From NCBI RefSeq assembly GCF_900105155.1, contig NZ_LT629762.1, forward strand, positions 2,356,001 through 2,420,000: a stretch of 64,000 nt of DNA, given 5' to 3'. Of the stretch, positions 1-10,383 are shown piece after piece (within the stretch, counting starts at the first letter, position 1; each line of letters starts with the position of its first letter). Source of the DNA: Pseudomonas prosekii (GTDB taxonomy: Bacteria > Pseudomonadota > Gammaproteobacteria > Pseudomonadales > Pseudomonadaceae). The notes under the pieces were generated by a model. That model made no database searches, was not told the origin of the DNA, and worked only from the letters and a program-made list of their open reading frames with translations. The position numbers were made by a program, and so were the translations under genes.

Positions 1-110
1 AGTTCGCTAAAGGACTGGCAGCCCGCGAGTTCCGCGCGCTGCTGGTCGGTCATCGGTAAATGCGCCAGATACTCGGAAAGAGTCTCTGGCTGTACTTGAG
101 AATTACTCAT
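1..110 (-). CDS. opgH: Glucans biosynthesis glucosyltransferase H, N-terminal fragment
   Basis: Only the first 36 codons are inside the window; the rest runs off the left edge. The peptide begins [19 protein letters not shown], which I recognise as the Pseudomonas OpgH N-terminus. OpgH is the inner-membrane glucosyltransferase that builds the linear beta-1,2 backbone of osmoregulated periplasmic glucans. Its ATG overlaps the end of opgG by 8 bases (ATGAGTAA), so the two are translationally coupled in one operon. Identification rests on this short peptide plus the opgG neighbour. Confidence 0.85.
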   Translation of the reverse strand, partial: MSNSQVQPETLSEYLAHLPMTDQQRAELAGCQSFSE

Positions 111-1938
111 CGGCAGGCAACTGGTAGCTCCAGGTCTCGGTCAGGACTTGTTCAGTCGCTGTCGATTCCGGTGTGGCTGGGGCCGCGTCCGCAGCAGCAG
201 GCTGCTTGGCGTCTTTGTTGTCCTTGTCCTTGTTCTGATCCTTGGCATCGGCAACCGGCTTGGCTTCAGCCTGTTTGGCGTCAACCTGCTTGGCGTCCTT
301 GGCTTCCTTGTCCGCTTTCTCCTGCTGCTTGGCGGCGACTTTGTCGGCCTTGGCAACGGAGGAATTGGAGGCTGGGAGCGAAGTCTTGGCGAGGTCTTCA
401 GGCACGATGTTCTCGACCAGCGCGGCACGCATTTCGGTGGCCTTGCTTGGGTCTTTGATCTTCATGCGCAGGGTCAGGCGCCAGCCTTTGGTGTCGGGGT
501 TGTAACGCACGCTGTTTTCGACCAGTTCGGCGTTATCGCCAACACTGACCTGGCTGCGCACGTCAGCGGTTTCCGGCAATGCGGCCAGCGACGGACCTTC
601 GAAGTCGACCAGATACGCAACGCTGCCATCCGGCTGACGAATCAGGTTGGACTGCTTGACGTCGCCGGTGGAACGCAGGGTCTGTTTGACCCAGGCGCTG
701 TCCGGTGCGTGCAGGGCAGCTTCGTCGATGGTCCAGTGCATGCGATAAGCGACATCCAGCGGCTGGCCTGGCTCAGGCAGTTTTTCCGGGCTCCAGAAAG
801 CCACGATGTTGTCGTTGGTTTCGTCGGCGGTCGGGATTTCCACCAGATCGACCGAACCCTTGCCCCAATCGCCTTTTGGCTCGATCCAGGCACTTGGACG
901 CTTGTCGTAGCGGTCGTCGAGGTCTTCGTAGTGGCTGAAGTCACGACCACGTTGCAGCAGACCGAAACCGCGCGGGTTCTCGATGCCGAAGTTGCTTACC
1001 GACAAGTGTTTCGGGTTGTTCAGTGGACGCCAGATCCACTCGCCGTTGCCGGCATGGATCGACAGACCGCTGGAGTCGTGCAGTTCGCGACGGTAGTTGA
1101 GCACTTTCGACGGCTGGTTGGCGCCGAACAGGAACATGCTGGTCAGCGGCGCAACGCCGAGCTTGGTGACTTTGTCACGCAGGAACATCTGCGCTTTGAC
1201 GTCGACCACGGTGTCGCTGCCTGGACGCAGGGTCAGGCGATAAGCACCGGTAGCGCGCGGGGAATCGAGCAGCGCAAAGATCACCAGGTGCTTGTCACCC
1301 GGTTTTGGCTGTTGAATCCAGAATTCGGTGAAACGCGGGAATTCTTCGCCGGACGGCAATGCGGTATCAATGGCCATGCCGCGAGCGGACAAGCCATAGG
1401 TGTGACCCTTGCCGACAACGCGGAAGTAACTCGCGCCGAGCATGGTCATGATTTCGTCTTGTTTGTCAGCCTTGTTGATCGGGTACAGCACACGGAAACC
1501 GGCATAACCCAGTTGTTCGGTGGCTTTAGGATCGAACTGCACGTCGCCGAAATCGAAACGACTTGGGTCGTATTTGATTTCCTGGACGGTGCTGGCCGTG
1601 ATTTCGTTGATTTTCACCGGGGTATCGAAGTGCATGCCCTGGTGATAGAACGAAAGTTTGAACGGAGTCTTCTGATCGGCCCACTCGGCTTTTTCAGTGC
1701 GGAAACGAATTTTCTGATAGTCCGCGAATTTCATTTCGCGGAATTCGTTCGGCAGGTTACTGCGCGGGGCTTCGTATTTCTGCCCGGCCAGCTCTTTCGC
1801 CTTGACCGACACATCATCCAGATTGAATGCCCAAAGCTGACCGGCGCTAAACAGGCAGAGCAGTGCAGAGCCCGCTACCAGAGCGCTTCGGAACCGTTTG
1901 GCAGACAATTTTGGTGCATTACAGGGACTAACAATCAC
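103..1938 (-). CDS. opgG: Glucans biosynthesis protein G (periplasmic)
   Basis: 611 residues. OpgG is a periplasmic protein needed to make or branch osmoregulated periplasmic glucans together with OpgH. A GTG start at 1938 with GAGGG seven bases upstream is preferred over the further-upstream TTG. The N-terminus is a signal peptide: basic start, hydrophobic [15 protein letters not shown], cleavage near LWA-FN at about residue 37. The MdoG domain (for example [16 protein letters not shown] and [15 protein letters not shown] stretches) fills roughly residues 40-520. The last 80 or so residues are a low-complexity Lys/Ala/Asp/Gln tail before a short conserved end (TETWSYQLP). The gene overlaps opgH by 8 bp. 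Confidence 0.95.
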   Translation of the reverse strand: MIVSPCNAPKLSAKRFRSALVAGSALLCLFSAGQLWAFNLDDVSVKAKELAGQKYEAPRSNLPNEFREMKFADYQKIRFRTEKAEWADQKTPFKLSFYHQGMHFDTPVKINEITASTVQEIKYDPSRFDFGDVQFDPKATEQLGYAGFRVLYPINKADKQDEIMTMLGASYFRVVGKGHTYGLSARGMAIDTALPSGEEFPRFTEFWIQQPKPGDKHLVIFALLDSPRATGAYRLTLRPGSDTVVDVKAQMFLRDKVTKLGVAPLTSMFLFGANQPSKVLNYRRELHDSSGLSIHAGNGEWIWRPLNNPKHLSVSNFGIENPRGFGLLQRGRDFSHYEDLDDRYDKRPSAWIEPKGDWGKGSVDLVEIPTADETNDNIVAFWSPEKLPEPGQPLDVAYRMHWTIDEAALHAPDSAWVKQTLRSTGDVKQSNLIRQPDGSVAYLVDFEGPSLAALPETADVRSQVSVGDNAELVENSVRYNPDTKGWRLTLRMKIKDPSKATEMRAALVENIVPEDLAKTSLPASNSSVAKADKVAAKQQEKADKEAKDAKQVDAKQAEAKPVADAKDQNKDKDNKDAKQPAAADAAPATPESTATEQVLTETWSYQLPADE

Positions 1939-2213
1939 GAGCAACCCTCGCCGAAAACAGATCAAAAAACCAACGGCCAGCTATCTATATGCCAGGTTGG
2001 CGAGCAATGTTCCGACTCCCGTGGGGCAAAATGATTCCCCAACAGGTTCCGGGCAAGGCTCTACCTAAGTCAAATGGGCCAACGAACGCTGATCCCCGTA
2101 GCGCGCGATTATCTAGTAGGCCGCGTTACAACGCATCAGGGGTAACAAAGTATTTATCGCGAAAAACCCCTGTTTTCAGTCGAAATGCCCTTAAAAACAT
2201 GTTTCAGGGCCTT

Positions 2214-2651
2214 TCAGGACTGTAACAGGAAGGTAACCGGGCCATCATTGACCAGATGCACCTGCATATCCGCGCCGAATCTACCTGATGCCACAGTGCC
2301 ATGCATGACTTTCGCTTTGCCTAATAGATAGTCGAAAAGTTCTTCACCGAGGGCCGGAGTCGCCGCCGTCGAAAAACTCGGGCGCAAGCCGCTCTTGGTG
2401 TCAGCCGCCAAGGTGAACTGCGAGACCAGCAGCAGGCCACCGTCGACATCCTTCAGGGACAGATTCATCTTGCCGTCAGCGTCACTGAACACACGATAGT
2501 TAAGCAGCTTATGCAGAAGTTTGTCGGCGCTGGCCCGAGTGTCGCCGGGCTCGACGGCGACCAGCACCAGCAAACCCTGGTCCACCGCGCCCACCACCTC
2601 CCCCGCTACCTCGACGCGCGCGCCGCGCACCCGTTGCAGCAGACCCTTCAT
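2214..2651 (-). CDS. dtd: D-aminoacyl-tRNA deacylase
   Basis: 145 residues, the usual length for DTD. It hydrolyses D-aminoacyl-tRNA in the cytoplasm, keeping D-amino acids and misacylated Gly out of translation. The two diagnostic motifs are present: SQFTLAAD (about residues 77-84) and the C-terminal NDGPVTF (the NxGP motif). The start ATG overlaps the stop of pip in ATGA, so the pair is coupled. The chain is complete and ordinary. Confidence 0.95.
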   Translation of the reverse strand: MKGLLQRVRGARVEVAGEVVGAVDQGLLVLVAVEPGDTRASADKLLHKLLNYRVFSDADGKMNLSLKDVDGGLLLVSQFTLAADTKSGLRPSFSTAATPALGEELFDYLLGKAKVMHGTVASGRFGADMQVHLVNDGPVTFLLQS

Positions 2652-3619
2652 GCTTCTTCTGGCGGCAAGTCGAGCAAACGCCGGGCCATCTGACCAGCGG
2701 CGCGCACCAGGGCATCGGTGATACCCGGTTCGGACGCGGCGTGGCCGGCATCGCGGATCACCTGCAGTTCGCTGTTCGGCCAGTTCTGGTGCAATTCCCA
2801 GGCGTTATCCAACGGGCAGATCACGTCGTAACGGCCATGCACGATGACGCCTGGCAGATGCGCAATCTTGCCCATGTCGCGGATCAACTGGTTTGGTTCG
2901 AGGAAGGCTTTGTTGGTGAAGTAGTGGCATTCGATGCGCGCGATCGACAAGGCGCGTTGCGGCTCGGAGAAGCGATCGACCACCAGCGGGTTCGGCCGCA
3001 AGGTCGCGGTCCGCCCTTCCCACGTCGACCAGGCCTTGGCCGCGTGCATCTGCGCGATCTGGTCATTGCCGATCAGGCGTTTGTGGAAAGCCGTGAGCAA
3101 GTCGTCGCGCTCGTCCAGGGGGATCGGCGCGATGTAGTCCTGCCAGTAATCGGGGAACAGACGGCTGGCGCCAGCCTGGTAGAACCACTCGATTTCCTGC
3201 GGCCGGCAGAGAAAGATCCCACGCAGGATCAAGCCATGCACGCGCTCCGGGTGAGTCTGCGCGTAGGCCAGCGCCAGGGTCGAACCCCAGGAGCCGCCGA
3301 ACAGCACCCATTTTTCGATGTTCAGATGTTTGCGAATGCGCTCGAGGTCTTCGACCAGATCCCAGGTGGTGTTGTTTTCCAGGCTGGCGTGCGGCGTGGA
3401 GCGACCGCAGCCGCGCTGGTCGAAGGTGACAATGCGATACAGATTGGGATCGAAAAACCGCCGGCTCTGCGCATCACACCCGGCGCCGGGGCCGCCGTGG
3501 ATGAACACGACGGGCAAACCTTCCGGCGTACCGCTTTCGTCGACGTACAGCGTGTGGGTTTTATCGACGGCCAGATCGTGCCGGGCGTAGGGTTTGATCT
3601 GCGGGTACAAAGTCTGCAT
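2648..3619 (-). CDS. pip: Prolyl aminopeptidase (proline iminopeptidase)
   Basis: 323 residues, alpha/beta-hydrolase fold. It removes N-terminal proline from peptides in the cytoplasm. The oxyanion segment [12 protein letters not shown] (around residue 40), the nucleophile elbow [15 protein letters not shown] (Ser about 110) and the late His in [11 protein letters not shown] match family S33 Pip. The start is supported by GGAG eight bases upstream of ATG 3619. It precedes and overlaps dtd by 4 bp and lies 191 bp downstream of hutG on the same strand; a link to histidine use is not evident. Confidence 0.93.
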   Translation of the reverse strand: MQTLYPQIKPYARHDLAVDKTHTLYVDESGTPEGLPVVFIHGGPGAGCDAQSRRFFDPNLYRIVTFDQRGCGRSTPHASLENNTTWDLVEDLERIRKHLNIEKWVLFGGSWGSTLALAYAQTHPERVHGLILRGIFLCRPQEIEWFYQAGASRLFPDYWQDYIAPIPLDERDDLLTAFHKRLIGNDQIAQMHAAKAWSTWEGRTATLRPNPLVVDRFSEPQRALSIARIECHYFTNKAFLEPNQLIRDMGKIAHLPGVIVHGRYDVICPLDNAWELHQNWPNSELQVIRDAGHAASEPGITDALVRAAGQMARRLLDLPPEEA

Positions 3620-3810
3620 TGCACGCTCCGTATAGGGTCGAGGTCATCCCTGCTGGGGACTTCAATTATTCTGCCGTCCGGCATCATAAACCCGAATTAC
3701 GCCAATGAGCATGCCCTTGCAACCTCAGAGTCTGTCAGCCGCAAACCCGACCGCCATTCCGCCCCGCCGACATCCCCGCAGGTGCTGCCGACGGTCGTGA
3801 TCCGGCACCG

Positions 3811-4614
3811 TTATGCGGCGAATTTTTTCTGTCCCCAAGCCACGAACGCTTCGAGCAATTGCTTGAGCACCACCTGCGTCGGCTCGGCCAGGTCCGGACG
3901 ATAGCGGAACGGTTCGAATTCTTCCATGTAGGTGCACTGGCACAGTTCCAGTTGCACCGCGTGGATGTTCTCGGCCGGGTTGCCGTAATGCCGGGTGATG
4001 TGGCCGCCCTTGAAACGCCCGTTCAGCACATGGCTGTAATCACTGTACTTGGCGCAGATCGCTTCCATTTGCGCGGCCAATTGCGGGTCGCAACTCGCAC
4101 CATTGAAGGTGCCGAGGTTGAAGTCCGGCAGTTTGCCGTCGAACAAATGCGGGATCACCGAACGGATCGAGTGCGCGTCAAACAACAGCGCATAGCCGAA
4201 CTCGGCTTTGAGTCGCGCCAGTTCGTCCTGCAACGTGCGGTGGTATGGCGCCCAGATGTGTTCCAGATAAGTCGCGCGCTCGGCCGCCGACGGTGCCATG
4301 CCCTCTTGAAACAGAGGAATGCCGTCAAACAGGATCGACGGAAACAGGCCCGTGGTGGCGCCGACGTACATCGGTTTGTCGTCGGATGGTCGGTTGAGGT
4401 CGATGACGAACCGCGAGTATTCGGCGGCCAGGGTGCTGGCGCCCAGCTCGGTGGCGAACTGGTAAAGCTGCGGAATGTGCCAATCGGTGTCCGGCAGGCT
4501 TCGCGCATCGGCGATCAATCCGGCCTCGACCACCGGGGTCAGGCGCAGGCCGGCGTGGGGCATGCTGATCAGCAGCGGCACGCGACCTTGTTTGAAATGC
4601 AGAACTTTATCCAC
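3811..4614 (-). CDS. hutG: N-formylglutamate deformylase
   Basis: 267 residues. HutG hydrolyses N-formyl-L-glutamate to formate and glutamate, the last step of the five-step Pseudomonas histidine pathway. The N-formylglutamate amidohydrolase family is recognisable from [13 protein letters not shown] at the N-terminus, [15 protein letters not shown] and [15 protein letters not shown] start at 4614 has AGGAG upstream and sits inside the last codons of hutI (8-bp overlap), so it is translated from the hutI message. It works after HutF, encoded at the other end of the locus. Confidence 0.95.
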   Translation of the reverse strand: MDKVLHFKQGRVPLLISMPHAGLRLTPVVEAGLIADARSLPDTDWHIPQLYQFATELGASTLAAEYSRFVIDLNRPSDDKPMYVGATTGLFPSILFDGIPLFQEGMAPSAAERATYLEHIWAPYHRTLQDELARLKAEFGYALLFDAHSIRSVIPHLFDGKLPDFNLGTFNGASCDPQLAAQMEAICAKYSDYSHVLNGRFKGGHITRHYGNPAENIHAVQLELCQCTYMEEFEPFRYRPDLAEPTQVVLKQLLEAFVAWGQKKFAA

Positions 4615-5830
4615 GAGTGCTCTCCTGAAGATTTGTTTCTACGCCGTGACGCACGACGCGTTTTTCCAGGTCGCCGCCCAGCCAATAAGAAAGGTCGGCG
4701 GGACGATCAATCTGCCACGCGACAAAATCGGCGACTTTGCCGACTTCCAGCGAACCGTGCGTGTCGGCCATGCCCAGTGCGGTGGCGGCATGAATCGTCG
4801 CGCCGGCCAGGGCTTCTTCCGGGGTCATGCGGAAACAGGTGCACGCCATGTTCAACATCAGGCGCAACGACAACGCGGGCGAGGTGCCGGGATTGAGGTC
4901 GCTGGCGATAGCGATTTTGACTTTGTGTTTGCGCAACGCGTCCATCGGCGGCAATTGGGTTTCGCGCAGAAAGTAGAACGCGCCGGGCAGCAACACCGCG
5001 ACGGTGCCGGATTCGGCCATGGCGATCGCATCGCTTTCGTCCATGAATTCCAGATGATCGGCGGACAGCGCGTGATATCGCGCGGCGAGGCTCGAACCGT
5101 GCAGCGACGACAGCTGTTCGGCGTGCAGTTTGACCGGCAAGCCAAGCGCTTGCGCGGTGATGAACACACGCTCGACTTGCGCCGGCGAGAACGCCAGGTA
5201 TTCGCAGAACGCATCCACCGCGTCGACCAATCCTTCGGCGGCCAATGCCGGGAGCATTTCGGCGCAGATGTGCTCGATGTAGGCGTCGGCGCGATCGGCG
5301 TATTCCGGCGGCAAGGCGTGGGCGGCCAGGCAGGTGCTGCGCACGCTGACCGGCAATTCGGCGCCGAGGCGACGGATCACCCGCAGGATCTTGCGTTCAC
5401 TGGCGAGGTCGAGGCCGTAGCCGGATTTCATCTCGACCGTGGTCACGCCGTCGCGCAGCAGGCTTTTCAAACGTTTGGCGGCGCTGGCGAACAACTCGTC
5501 TTCGGTCGCTGCGCGGGTGGCGCGCACGGTGCTTGCGATGCCGCCACCGGCCGCAGCGATTTCTGCGTAGCTGACGCCTTGCAGACGTTGTTCGAATTCG
5601 CCGCTGCGGTTACCGCCGAACACCGTGTGGGTGTGGCAGTCGATCAGGCCCGGCGTGACCCAGGCCCCGTGCAAATCGTTGACCGCCGGGTATTCGCCGG
5701 ACGGCAGTTCAGCGCGCGGGCCGATCCACTCAATGTGCGCACCGGACGTCACGATGGCCGCATCCTCGATGATCGAGTAGACGCCTTGCGCCATGGTCGC
5801 GACGTGGCAGTGTTGCCAGAGTGTTTTCAT
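4607..5830 (-). CDS. hutI: Imidazolonepropionase
   Basis: 407 residues from the ATG at 5830, which has GGAG nine bases upstream; a longer reading from 5872 has no ribosome site. HutI opens 4-imidazolone-5-propionate to N-formimino-L-glutamate. It is an amidohydrolase-superfamily enzyme: metal-binding HTH in [39 protein letters not shown] and the metal Asp in IASDLNPGT are all visible. It is coupled to hutG by an 8-bp overlap and separated from hutH by a composite repeat array. The leader reads ACCAACAACCAACGGAG, a CA-rich stretch abutting the ribosome site. Confidence 0.95.
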   Translation of the reverse strand: MKTLWQHCHVATMAQGVYSIIEDAAIVTSGAHIEWIGPRAELPSGEYPAVNDLHGAWVTPGLIDCHTHTVFGGNRSGEFEQRLQGVSYAEIAAAGGGIASTVRATRAATEDELFASAAKRLKSLLRDGVTTVEMKSGYGLDLASERKILRVIRRLGAELPVSVRSTCLAAHALPPEYADRADAYIEHICAEMLPALAAEGLVDAVDAFCEYLAFSPAQVERVFITAQALGLPVKLHAEQLSSLHGSSLAARYHALSADHLEFMDESDAIAMAESGTVAVLLPGAFYFLRETQLPPMDALRKHKVKIAIASDLNPGTSPALSLRLMLNMACTCFRMTPEEALAGATIHAATALGMADTHGSLEVGKVADFVAWQIDRPADLSYWLGGDLEKRVVRHGVETNLQESTRG

Positions 5831-5881
5831 TGTCGGGGTCTCCGTTGGTTGTTGGTTTTTACGGGGTGTCATGGAGATTGC

Positions 5882-6156
5882 CCCCTCACCCTAACCCTCT
5901 CCCCACAGGGGCGAGGGGACTGACCGAGTTGTTCTTTCGAACGACATCGACCTGAAATACCGAGCCGAACTCAGGCCTTGAAAAGCTTGAAGATCCGCTC
6001 CCTTTCCCCCTCTCCCCAAAGGGGCGAGGGGACTGACCGAGTTGTTCTTTCGAGCGACATCGACCTGAAATACCGAGCCGAACTCAGGCCTTGAAAAGCT
6101 TGAAGATCGGCTCCCTTCCCCCCTCTCCCCTATGGGGAGAGGGCTGGGGTGAGGGG
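5882..6156. repeat. Composite 112-bp repeat array A, two units
   Basis: This array fills the 361-bp gap between hutI and hutH. It begins with CCCTCACCCTAACCCTC and ends with the near-complementary GAGGGCTGGGGTGAGGG. In between are two near-identical units (period 113 bp, compare 5911 and 6024) containing ACTGACCGAGTTGTTCTTTC and CTTGAAAAGCTTGAAGATC. The reverse complement of the unit aligns with arrays at 32691, 42715 and 38537. No coding potential is apparent. Confidence 0.85.
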
Positions 6157-6191
6157 TGGTTTTCAAACACTGCGAAAATACCCCCAAGTAC

Positions 6192-7724
6192 TTACAGGCT
6201 CGGCAAAAACTTCGCCGACACCAGCTCGTTCAGGCAGCGCGTGGCCAGCAGTTCAGTGGCGGCGTTGATGTCCGGCGCAAAGAACCGGTCCTTCTCGTAG
6301 AACGGCACTTCTTTGCGCAAAATCGCCCGCGCCTTTTCGAGTTTTTCCGAGGTTTTCAAACCCGCGCGCAGGTCCAGGCCCTGACACGCCGCCAGCCATT
6401 CCACCGCCAGCACGCCGCGGGTGTTTTCGGCCATTTCCCACAAACGCTTGCCGGCCGCCGGGGCCATCGACACGTGGTCTTCCTGGTTCGCCGAGGTCGG
6501 CAGGCTGTCCACCGAATGCGGATGCGACAACGCCTTGTTCTCGCTCGCGAGTGCGGCGGCCGTGACCTGGGCAATCATGAAACCGGAATTCACCCCGCCA
6601 TTCGCCACCAGGAATGGCGGCAATTGCGACATGTGCTTGTCCATCATCAGCGAGATCCGGCGCTCGCTCAGCGAACCGATTTCGGCAATCGCCAACGCCA
6701 TGTTGTCAGCGGCCATCGCCACAGGTTCGGCGTGGAAGTTACCGCCGGAAATCACATCGCCTTCAGCGGCAAACACCAGCGGGTTATCGGACACCGCGTT
6801 GGCTTCGACGGCCAACACTTCGGCAGCCTGACGGAACTGGGTCAGGCAGGCGCCCATGACTTGCGGCTGGCAGCGCAGCGAGTACGGGTCCTGAACCTTG
6901 TCGCAGTTCTGGTGCGAGTCGGAGACTTCACTGCGCTCGCCCAACAAATCCCGGTAAGCGGCGGCAGCGTCGATCTGGCCCTTCTGCCCGCGCGCGGCGT
7001 GAATGCGCGCATCGAACGGCGAGCGCGAGCCCAATACCGCTTCAACGGTCAGCGCCCCCAACGCCAGCGCACCAGCGAACAGATCCTCGCCTTCAAACAA
7101 GCCGCGCAACGCATAGGCGGTCGACACCTGCGTGCCGTTGAGCAGCGCCAGGCCTTCTTTGGCGGCGAGGGTCAGCGGCGTCAGACCGGCGACTTTCAGC
7201 GCTTCGGTGGCTTCCAGCCACTCGCCTTTGTAGCGCGCCTTGCCTTCGCCCAGCAGCACCAGCGACATGTGCGCCAACGGCGCCAGATCACCCGAGGCAC
7301 CGACCGAACCTTTCAGCGGAATGTGCGGATACACCTCGGCGTTTATTAGCGCCAGCAGCGCGTCGATCACCACCCGGCGAATCCCCGAGTAACCACGGCT
7401 GAGGCTGTTGACCTTGAGCACCATGACCAGCCGCACCAGCGCGTCGCTGATCGGCTCGCCGACACCGGCGGCATGCGACAGCACCAAGGAGCGCTGCAGG
7501 TTTTCCAGGTCTTCGCTGGCAATGCGCGTCGAGGCCAGCAGGCCAAAACCGGTGTTGATGCCGTACGCGGTGCGGTTCTCGGCGAGGATTTGTTCCACGC
7601 ACGCCACGCTGGCCTCGATCTGCGCCGTGGCGCTGCTGTCGAGGCTGATCTTGACCGGCTGCTGATAAATATCACGCAGTTGGGCGAGGCTCAGTTGGCC
7701 TGGAATCAAATTTAGCTCAGTCAC
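6192..7724 (-). CDS. hutH: Histidine ammonia-lyase (MIO enzyme)
   Basis: 510 residues from a GTG at 7724 with GGAG seven bases upstream; this equals the normal HAL length. It deaminates L-histidine to urocanate. The MIO prosthetic group forms from Ala143-Ser144-Gly145 in [16 protein letters not shown]. Other active-site elements are present: Tyr54 in [23 protein letters not shown] with Tyr281 and Arg284, and the NQEDHVSMA glutamate. It is therefore the functional histidase of the locus. The 38-residue in-frame extension upstream of 7724 has no ribosome site and is not part of the family. Confidence 0.97.
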   Translation of the reverse strand: MTELNLIPGQLSLAQLRDIYQQPVKISLDSSATAQIEASVACVEQILAENRTAYGINTGFGLLASTRIASEDLENLQRSLVLSHAAGVGEPISDALVRLVMVLKVNSLSRGYSGIRRVVIDALLALINAEVYPHIPLKGSVGASGDLAPLAHMSLVLLGEGKARYKGEWLEATEALKVAGLTPLTLAAKEGLALLNGTQVSTAYALRGLFEGEDLFAGALALGALTVEAVLGSRSPFDARIHAARGQKGQIDAAAAYRDLLGERSEVSDSHQNCDKVQDPYSLRCQPQVMGACLTQFRQAAEVLAVEANAVSDNPLVFAAEGDVISGGNFHAEPVAMAADNMALAIAEIGSLSERRISLMMDKHMSQLPPFLVANGGVNSGFMIAQVTAAALASENKALSHPHSVDSLPTSANQEDHVSMAPAAGKRLWEMAENTRGVLAVEWLAACQGLDLRAGLKTSEKLEKARAILRKEVPFYEKDRFFAPDINAATELLATRCLNELVSAKFLPSL

Positions 7725-7865
7725 TTTTGTTCTCCTTTTGTGAGGTTTTCTTCTTTTATAAAGAAGAGTACTGACCAGTCGCTCCGCAGATGTCCGTTGT
7801 CCGTCGCGTCTCGCTTTTGGAGAGCCGCGCCTTGGCACGCTGGGTTGTAAAAATGCTTGTGAAAC

Positions 7866-9389
7866 TCAGTGCAGATTCGGCAAAGCTTGTCGCAGCAAAT
7901 TCGGCTGTTTCAGCACGCTGGCGGCCGCCGCGATATCCGGCGCCAACCAGCGGTCTTCGTCGTAAGCCGGGACGCGTTCGCGCAGCAGACGCCACGCGGT
8001 ATCGGTGCCCGCGCCGAAGCGTTGCTCCTTGAGAAATTCAAACGCCTGAGCCGCCAGCAGATACTCGATGGCGAGGATTTGTGTGCAGTTTTCCAACGCG
8101 CGATGCAGTTTCAGCGCCGCATTGGTGCCCATGCTCAAGTGGTCTTCCTGCAACCCCGACGTGACGTAGTTATCGAGCACCGCCGGTTGCGCCAATTGGC
8201 GGTTTTCCGCACACAGCGAAGCGGCGACGTACTGGACGATCATCATTCCGGAATTGACCCCGGGATTGGCCACCAGAAACGCCGGCAAACCGCTGACGTG
8301 CGGGTTGATCAAACGATCGAGACGGCGCTCGGCGATCGAGCCGATTTCGGCCATGGCAATCGCCAGCAAATCGGCGGCCATGGCCACCGATTGACCGTGC
8401 GGATTGGCCTGCGACATCACCCGGAAATTCTCCGGCGTGCCGAGCAGCATCGGGTTGTCGGTAACTGAATTGAGCTCGGTTTCGATCTGGTTTTGCGCGT
8501 GTTGCAGTTGATCGCGCGCGGCGCCGTGGACCTGCGGAATCGAGCGAATGCTCAACGCATCCTGAGTACGGATGCCTTTGCTCGCCGCGATCACTTCACT
8601 GCCATCGAGCAGCGCGCGCAAATTGCTGCCGACCTGCTGCATGCCGGGGTGCGCTTTGAGCGCGATGATGTCGGCATCGAACGCGGCGATCTGGCCACGC
8701 TGCGCTTCAAAACTCATCGCCCCGATCACGTCGGCCCATTGCAGCAGATTGGTTGCATCGGCCAACGCCAGGCAGCTCAGGCCGGTCATGCACGGCGTGC
8801 CGTTGACCAGGCACAAACCGTCCTTGGCGCCGAGCTGAACCGGCGCCAGACCTTCTTCGGCCAACGCGTGTTGCGCCGCGACGATCTGCCCGCGATAGCT
8901 GACGTTGCCGACGCCCAGCAACGCGATGCTGACGTGCGCCATGTGCGTCAGGTAACCGACCGAACCCTGGGACGGCACTTGCGGGGTGATGCCGCGATTG
9001 AGCAGCGCCAGCAGCGCTTCGACGACGCGCCGATGAATCCCGGATTTGCCGTGGCTGTAATTGCGAATCGCGGCGCAGATAATCGCCCGGGTCTGTTCGT
9101 CGGCCAGTGGTGCGCCGACGCCACAGGCGTGGCTGAGCAAGGTATTGCGCGAGAGCTGGCTGAGTTGCTGGTCCTTGAGCGAAACATTGCACAAGGCGCC
9201 GAGGCCGGTATTGACGCCATACGCGCGCTCGCCGCTGCTGACGATTTGCTGGACGATTGCCTGCGCGTTATCGATGCGCGCCCAGGTCTCGGCGCACAGC
9301 TCAAGCTGCGCACCATGACGGGCGACGGCGACCACATCCTGCCAACGCAGCGGGGTGTCGGCGATAACGATTTTTTCCGCGTGGGACAT
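7866..9389 (-). CDS. HutH paralogue lacking the MIO triad
   Basis: 507 residues from ATG 9389 (GAGG seven bases upstream). It is clearly of the aromatic amino acid lyase family along its whole length (AYGVNTGLGALC, LSHACGVG, GKSGIHRRVVEALL, VTDNPML, LQEDHLSMG). Where HutH has [15 protein letters not shown], this protein reads GSVGYLTHMAH, so the Ala-Ser-Gly that cyclises into MIO is missing, and the catalytic Tyr of DPYSLR is Leu279 (DALSIR). Without MIO the ordinary ammonia-lyase reaction should not run. The reading frame is intact and codon use resembles the neighbours, so it is not an obvious pseudogene. Pseudomonas hut loci often carry two hutH copies. Its role is unknown: regulatory, a HutH partner, or a different reaction. 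Confidence 0.9.
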   Translation of the reverse strand: MSHAEKIVIADTPLRWQDVVAVARHGAQLELCAETWARIDNAQAIVQQIVSSGERAYGVNTGLGALCNVSLKDQQLSQLSRNTLLSHACGVGAPLADEQTRAIICAAIRNYSHGKSGIHRRVVEALLALLNRGITPQVPSQGSVGYLTHMAHVSIALLGVGNVSYRGQIVAAQHALAEEGLAPVQLGAKDGLCLVNGTPCMTGLSCLALADATNLLQWADVIGAMSFEAQRGQIAAFDADIIALKAHPGMQQVGSNLRALLDGSEVIAASKGIRTQDALSIRSIPQVHGAARDQLQHAQNQIETELNSVTDNPMLLGTPENFRVMSQANPHGQSVAMAADLLAIAMAEIGSIAERRLDRLINPHVSGLPAFLVANPGVNSGMMIVQYVAASLCAENRQLAQPAVLDNYVTSGLQEDHLSMGTNAALKLHRALENCTQILAIEYLLAAQAFEFLKEQRFGAGTDTAWRLLRERVPAYDEDRWLAPDIAAAASVLKQPNLLRQALPNLH

Positions 9390-9428
9390 CTGGAGCCTCA
9401 TACAAAATTCTGTTGATCGATGAAAACC

Positions 9429-9523
9429 TGTGGCGAGGGGGCTTGCCCCCGTTGGGCTGCGGAGCAGCCCCCAAAAATCTGCGACCGCTGCGCGCTCGAA
9501 CGGGGGCAAGCCCCCTCGCCACA
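9429..9523. repeat. REP doublet (GCGAGGGGGCTTGCCCCC type)
   Basis: Two inverted copies of TGTGGCGAGGGGGCTTGCCC face each other across about 45 bp, giving a long imperfect palindrome between the hutH paralogue and hutV. The loop holds another small hairpin, GGGCTGCGGAGCAGCCC. The same type recurs at 16105. It lies inside the hut operon and could affect mRNA processing. Confidence 0.85.
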
Positions 9524-9552
9524 ATGGATTCACAACTTACCGATCATTCGCC

Positions 9553-10383
9553 TCAAACCACCGCAGCCCGCCGCTGGACGAACCGGTCGACGTATTCATC
9601 CGCCGGCGAATGCAGGATCTCGCGCGGCGTGCCGACCTGAATCAATTTCCCATCCTTGAGAATCGCGATGCGGTTACCGATGCGCACTGCTTCATCGAGG
9701 TCGTGGGTGATGAACACGATGGTCTTGTGCAGGGTTTTTTGCAGTTCCAGCAACTGGTCCTGCATCTCGGCGCGGATCAGCGGATCGAGCGCGCTGAACG
9801 CTTCGTCCATCAAGATGATGTCGGTGTCCGCCGCCAATGCGCGCGCCAGGCCCACACGCTGGCGCATGCCGCCGGAGAGCTGGTGCGGGTATTTGTTTTC
9901 GTAGCCCTTGAGGCCCACGGTGTTGATCCAGTGCAGCGCCCGTTCCGAGCACATTTGCTTGCTCTCGCCGCGCACTTTCAAACCGTAGGCGACGTTCTCC
10001 ACCACGGTCTTGTGCGGCAGCAAACCGAAGCTCTGGAACACCATGCTGATCTTGTGCCGACGAAATTCGCGCAGGGCTTCCATGTCGTATTGCAGGATGT
10101 CCACGCCGTCCACCAGGATCGCGCCGCTGGTCGGGTCGATCAGCCGATTGAAGTGGCGGACCAGGGTCGATTTGCCGGAACCCGACAGGCCCATGATCAC
10201 AAAAATCTCGCCCGTGCCGATGCTCAGGGACAAGTCATTGACGCCGACCACGCAGCCGGTTTCGGCCAGCACCTGATCCTTGGTTTTGCCCTGGCCAACC
10301 ATTGCCAGCGCGTCCTTGGAACGGTTGCCGAAAATCTTGAAGACGTTTTTGACTTCGATTTTGCTGATGGCTTCGCTGCTCAT
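9553..10383 (-). CDS. hutV: Histidine ABC transporter ATP-binding protein
   Basis: 276 residues. It is the cytoplasmic ATPase of the HutXWV uptake system, a ProV/quaternary-amine-type ABC importer. Walker A GLSGSGKST, Q-loop VFQSFGLLPHKTV, signature LSGGMRQRVGLARAL, Walker B IILMDEAFSALDP and the H-loop THD are all present. The N-terminal extension with ALAMVGQGKTKDQVL is typical of ProV-type ATPases; there is no C-terminal CBS pair. Its ATG overlaps the hutW stop (ATGA), so the two are coupled. Confidence 0.9.
   Translation of the reverse strand: MSSEAISKIEVKNVFKIFGNRSKDALAMVGQGKTKDQVLAETGCVVGVNDLSLSIGTGEIFVIMGLSGSGKSTLVRHFNRLIDPTSGAILVDGVDILQYDMEALREFRRHKISMVFQSFGLLPHKTVVENVAYGLKVRGESKQMCSERALHWINTVGLKGYENKYPHQLSGGMRQRVGLARALAADTDIILMDEAFSALDPLIRAEMQDQLLELQKTLHKTIVFITHDLDEAVRIGNRIAILKDGKLIQVGTPREILHSPADEYVDRFVQRRAAVV

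Noticed and set aside
7725..7838. Longer hutH start at 7838
   Set aside because: The 38 extra residues are basic and unlike any HAL N-terminus; GTG 7724 has a proper ribosome site and gives the exact family length.
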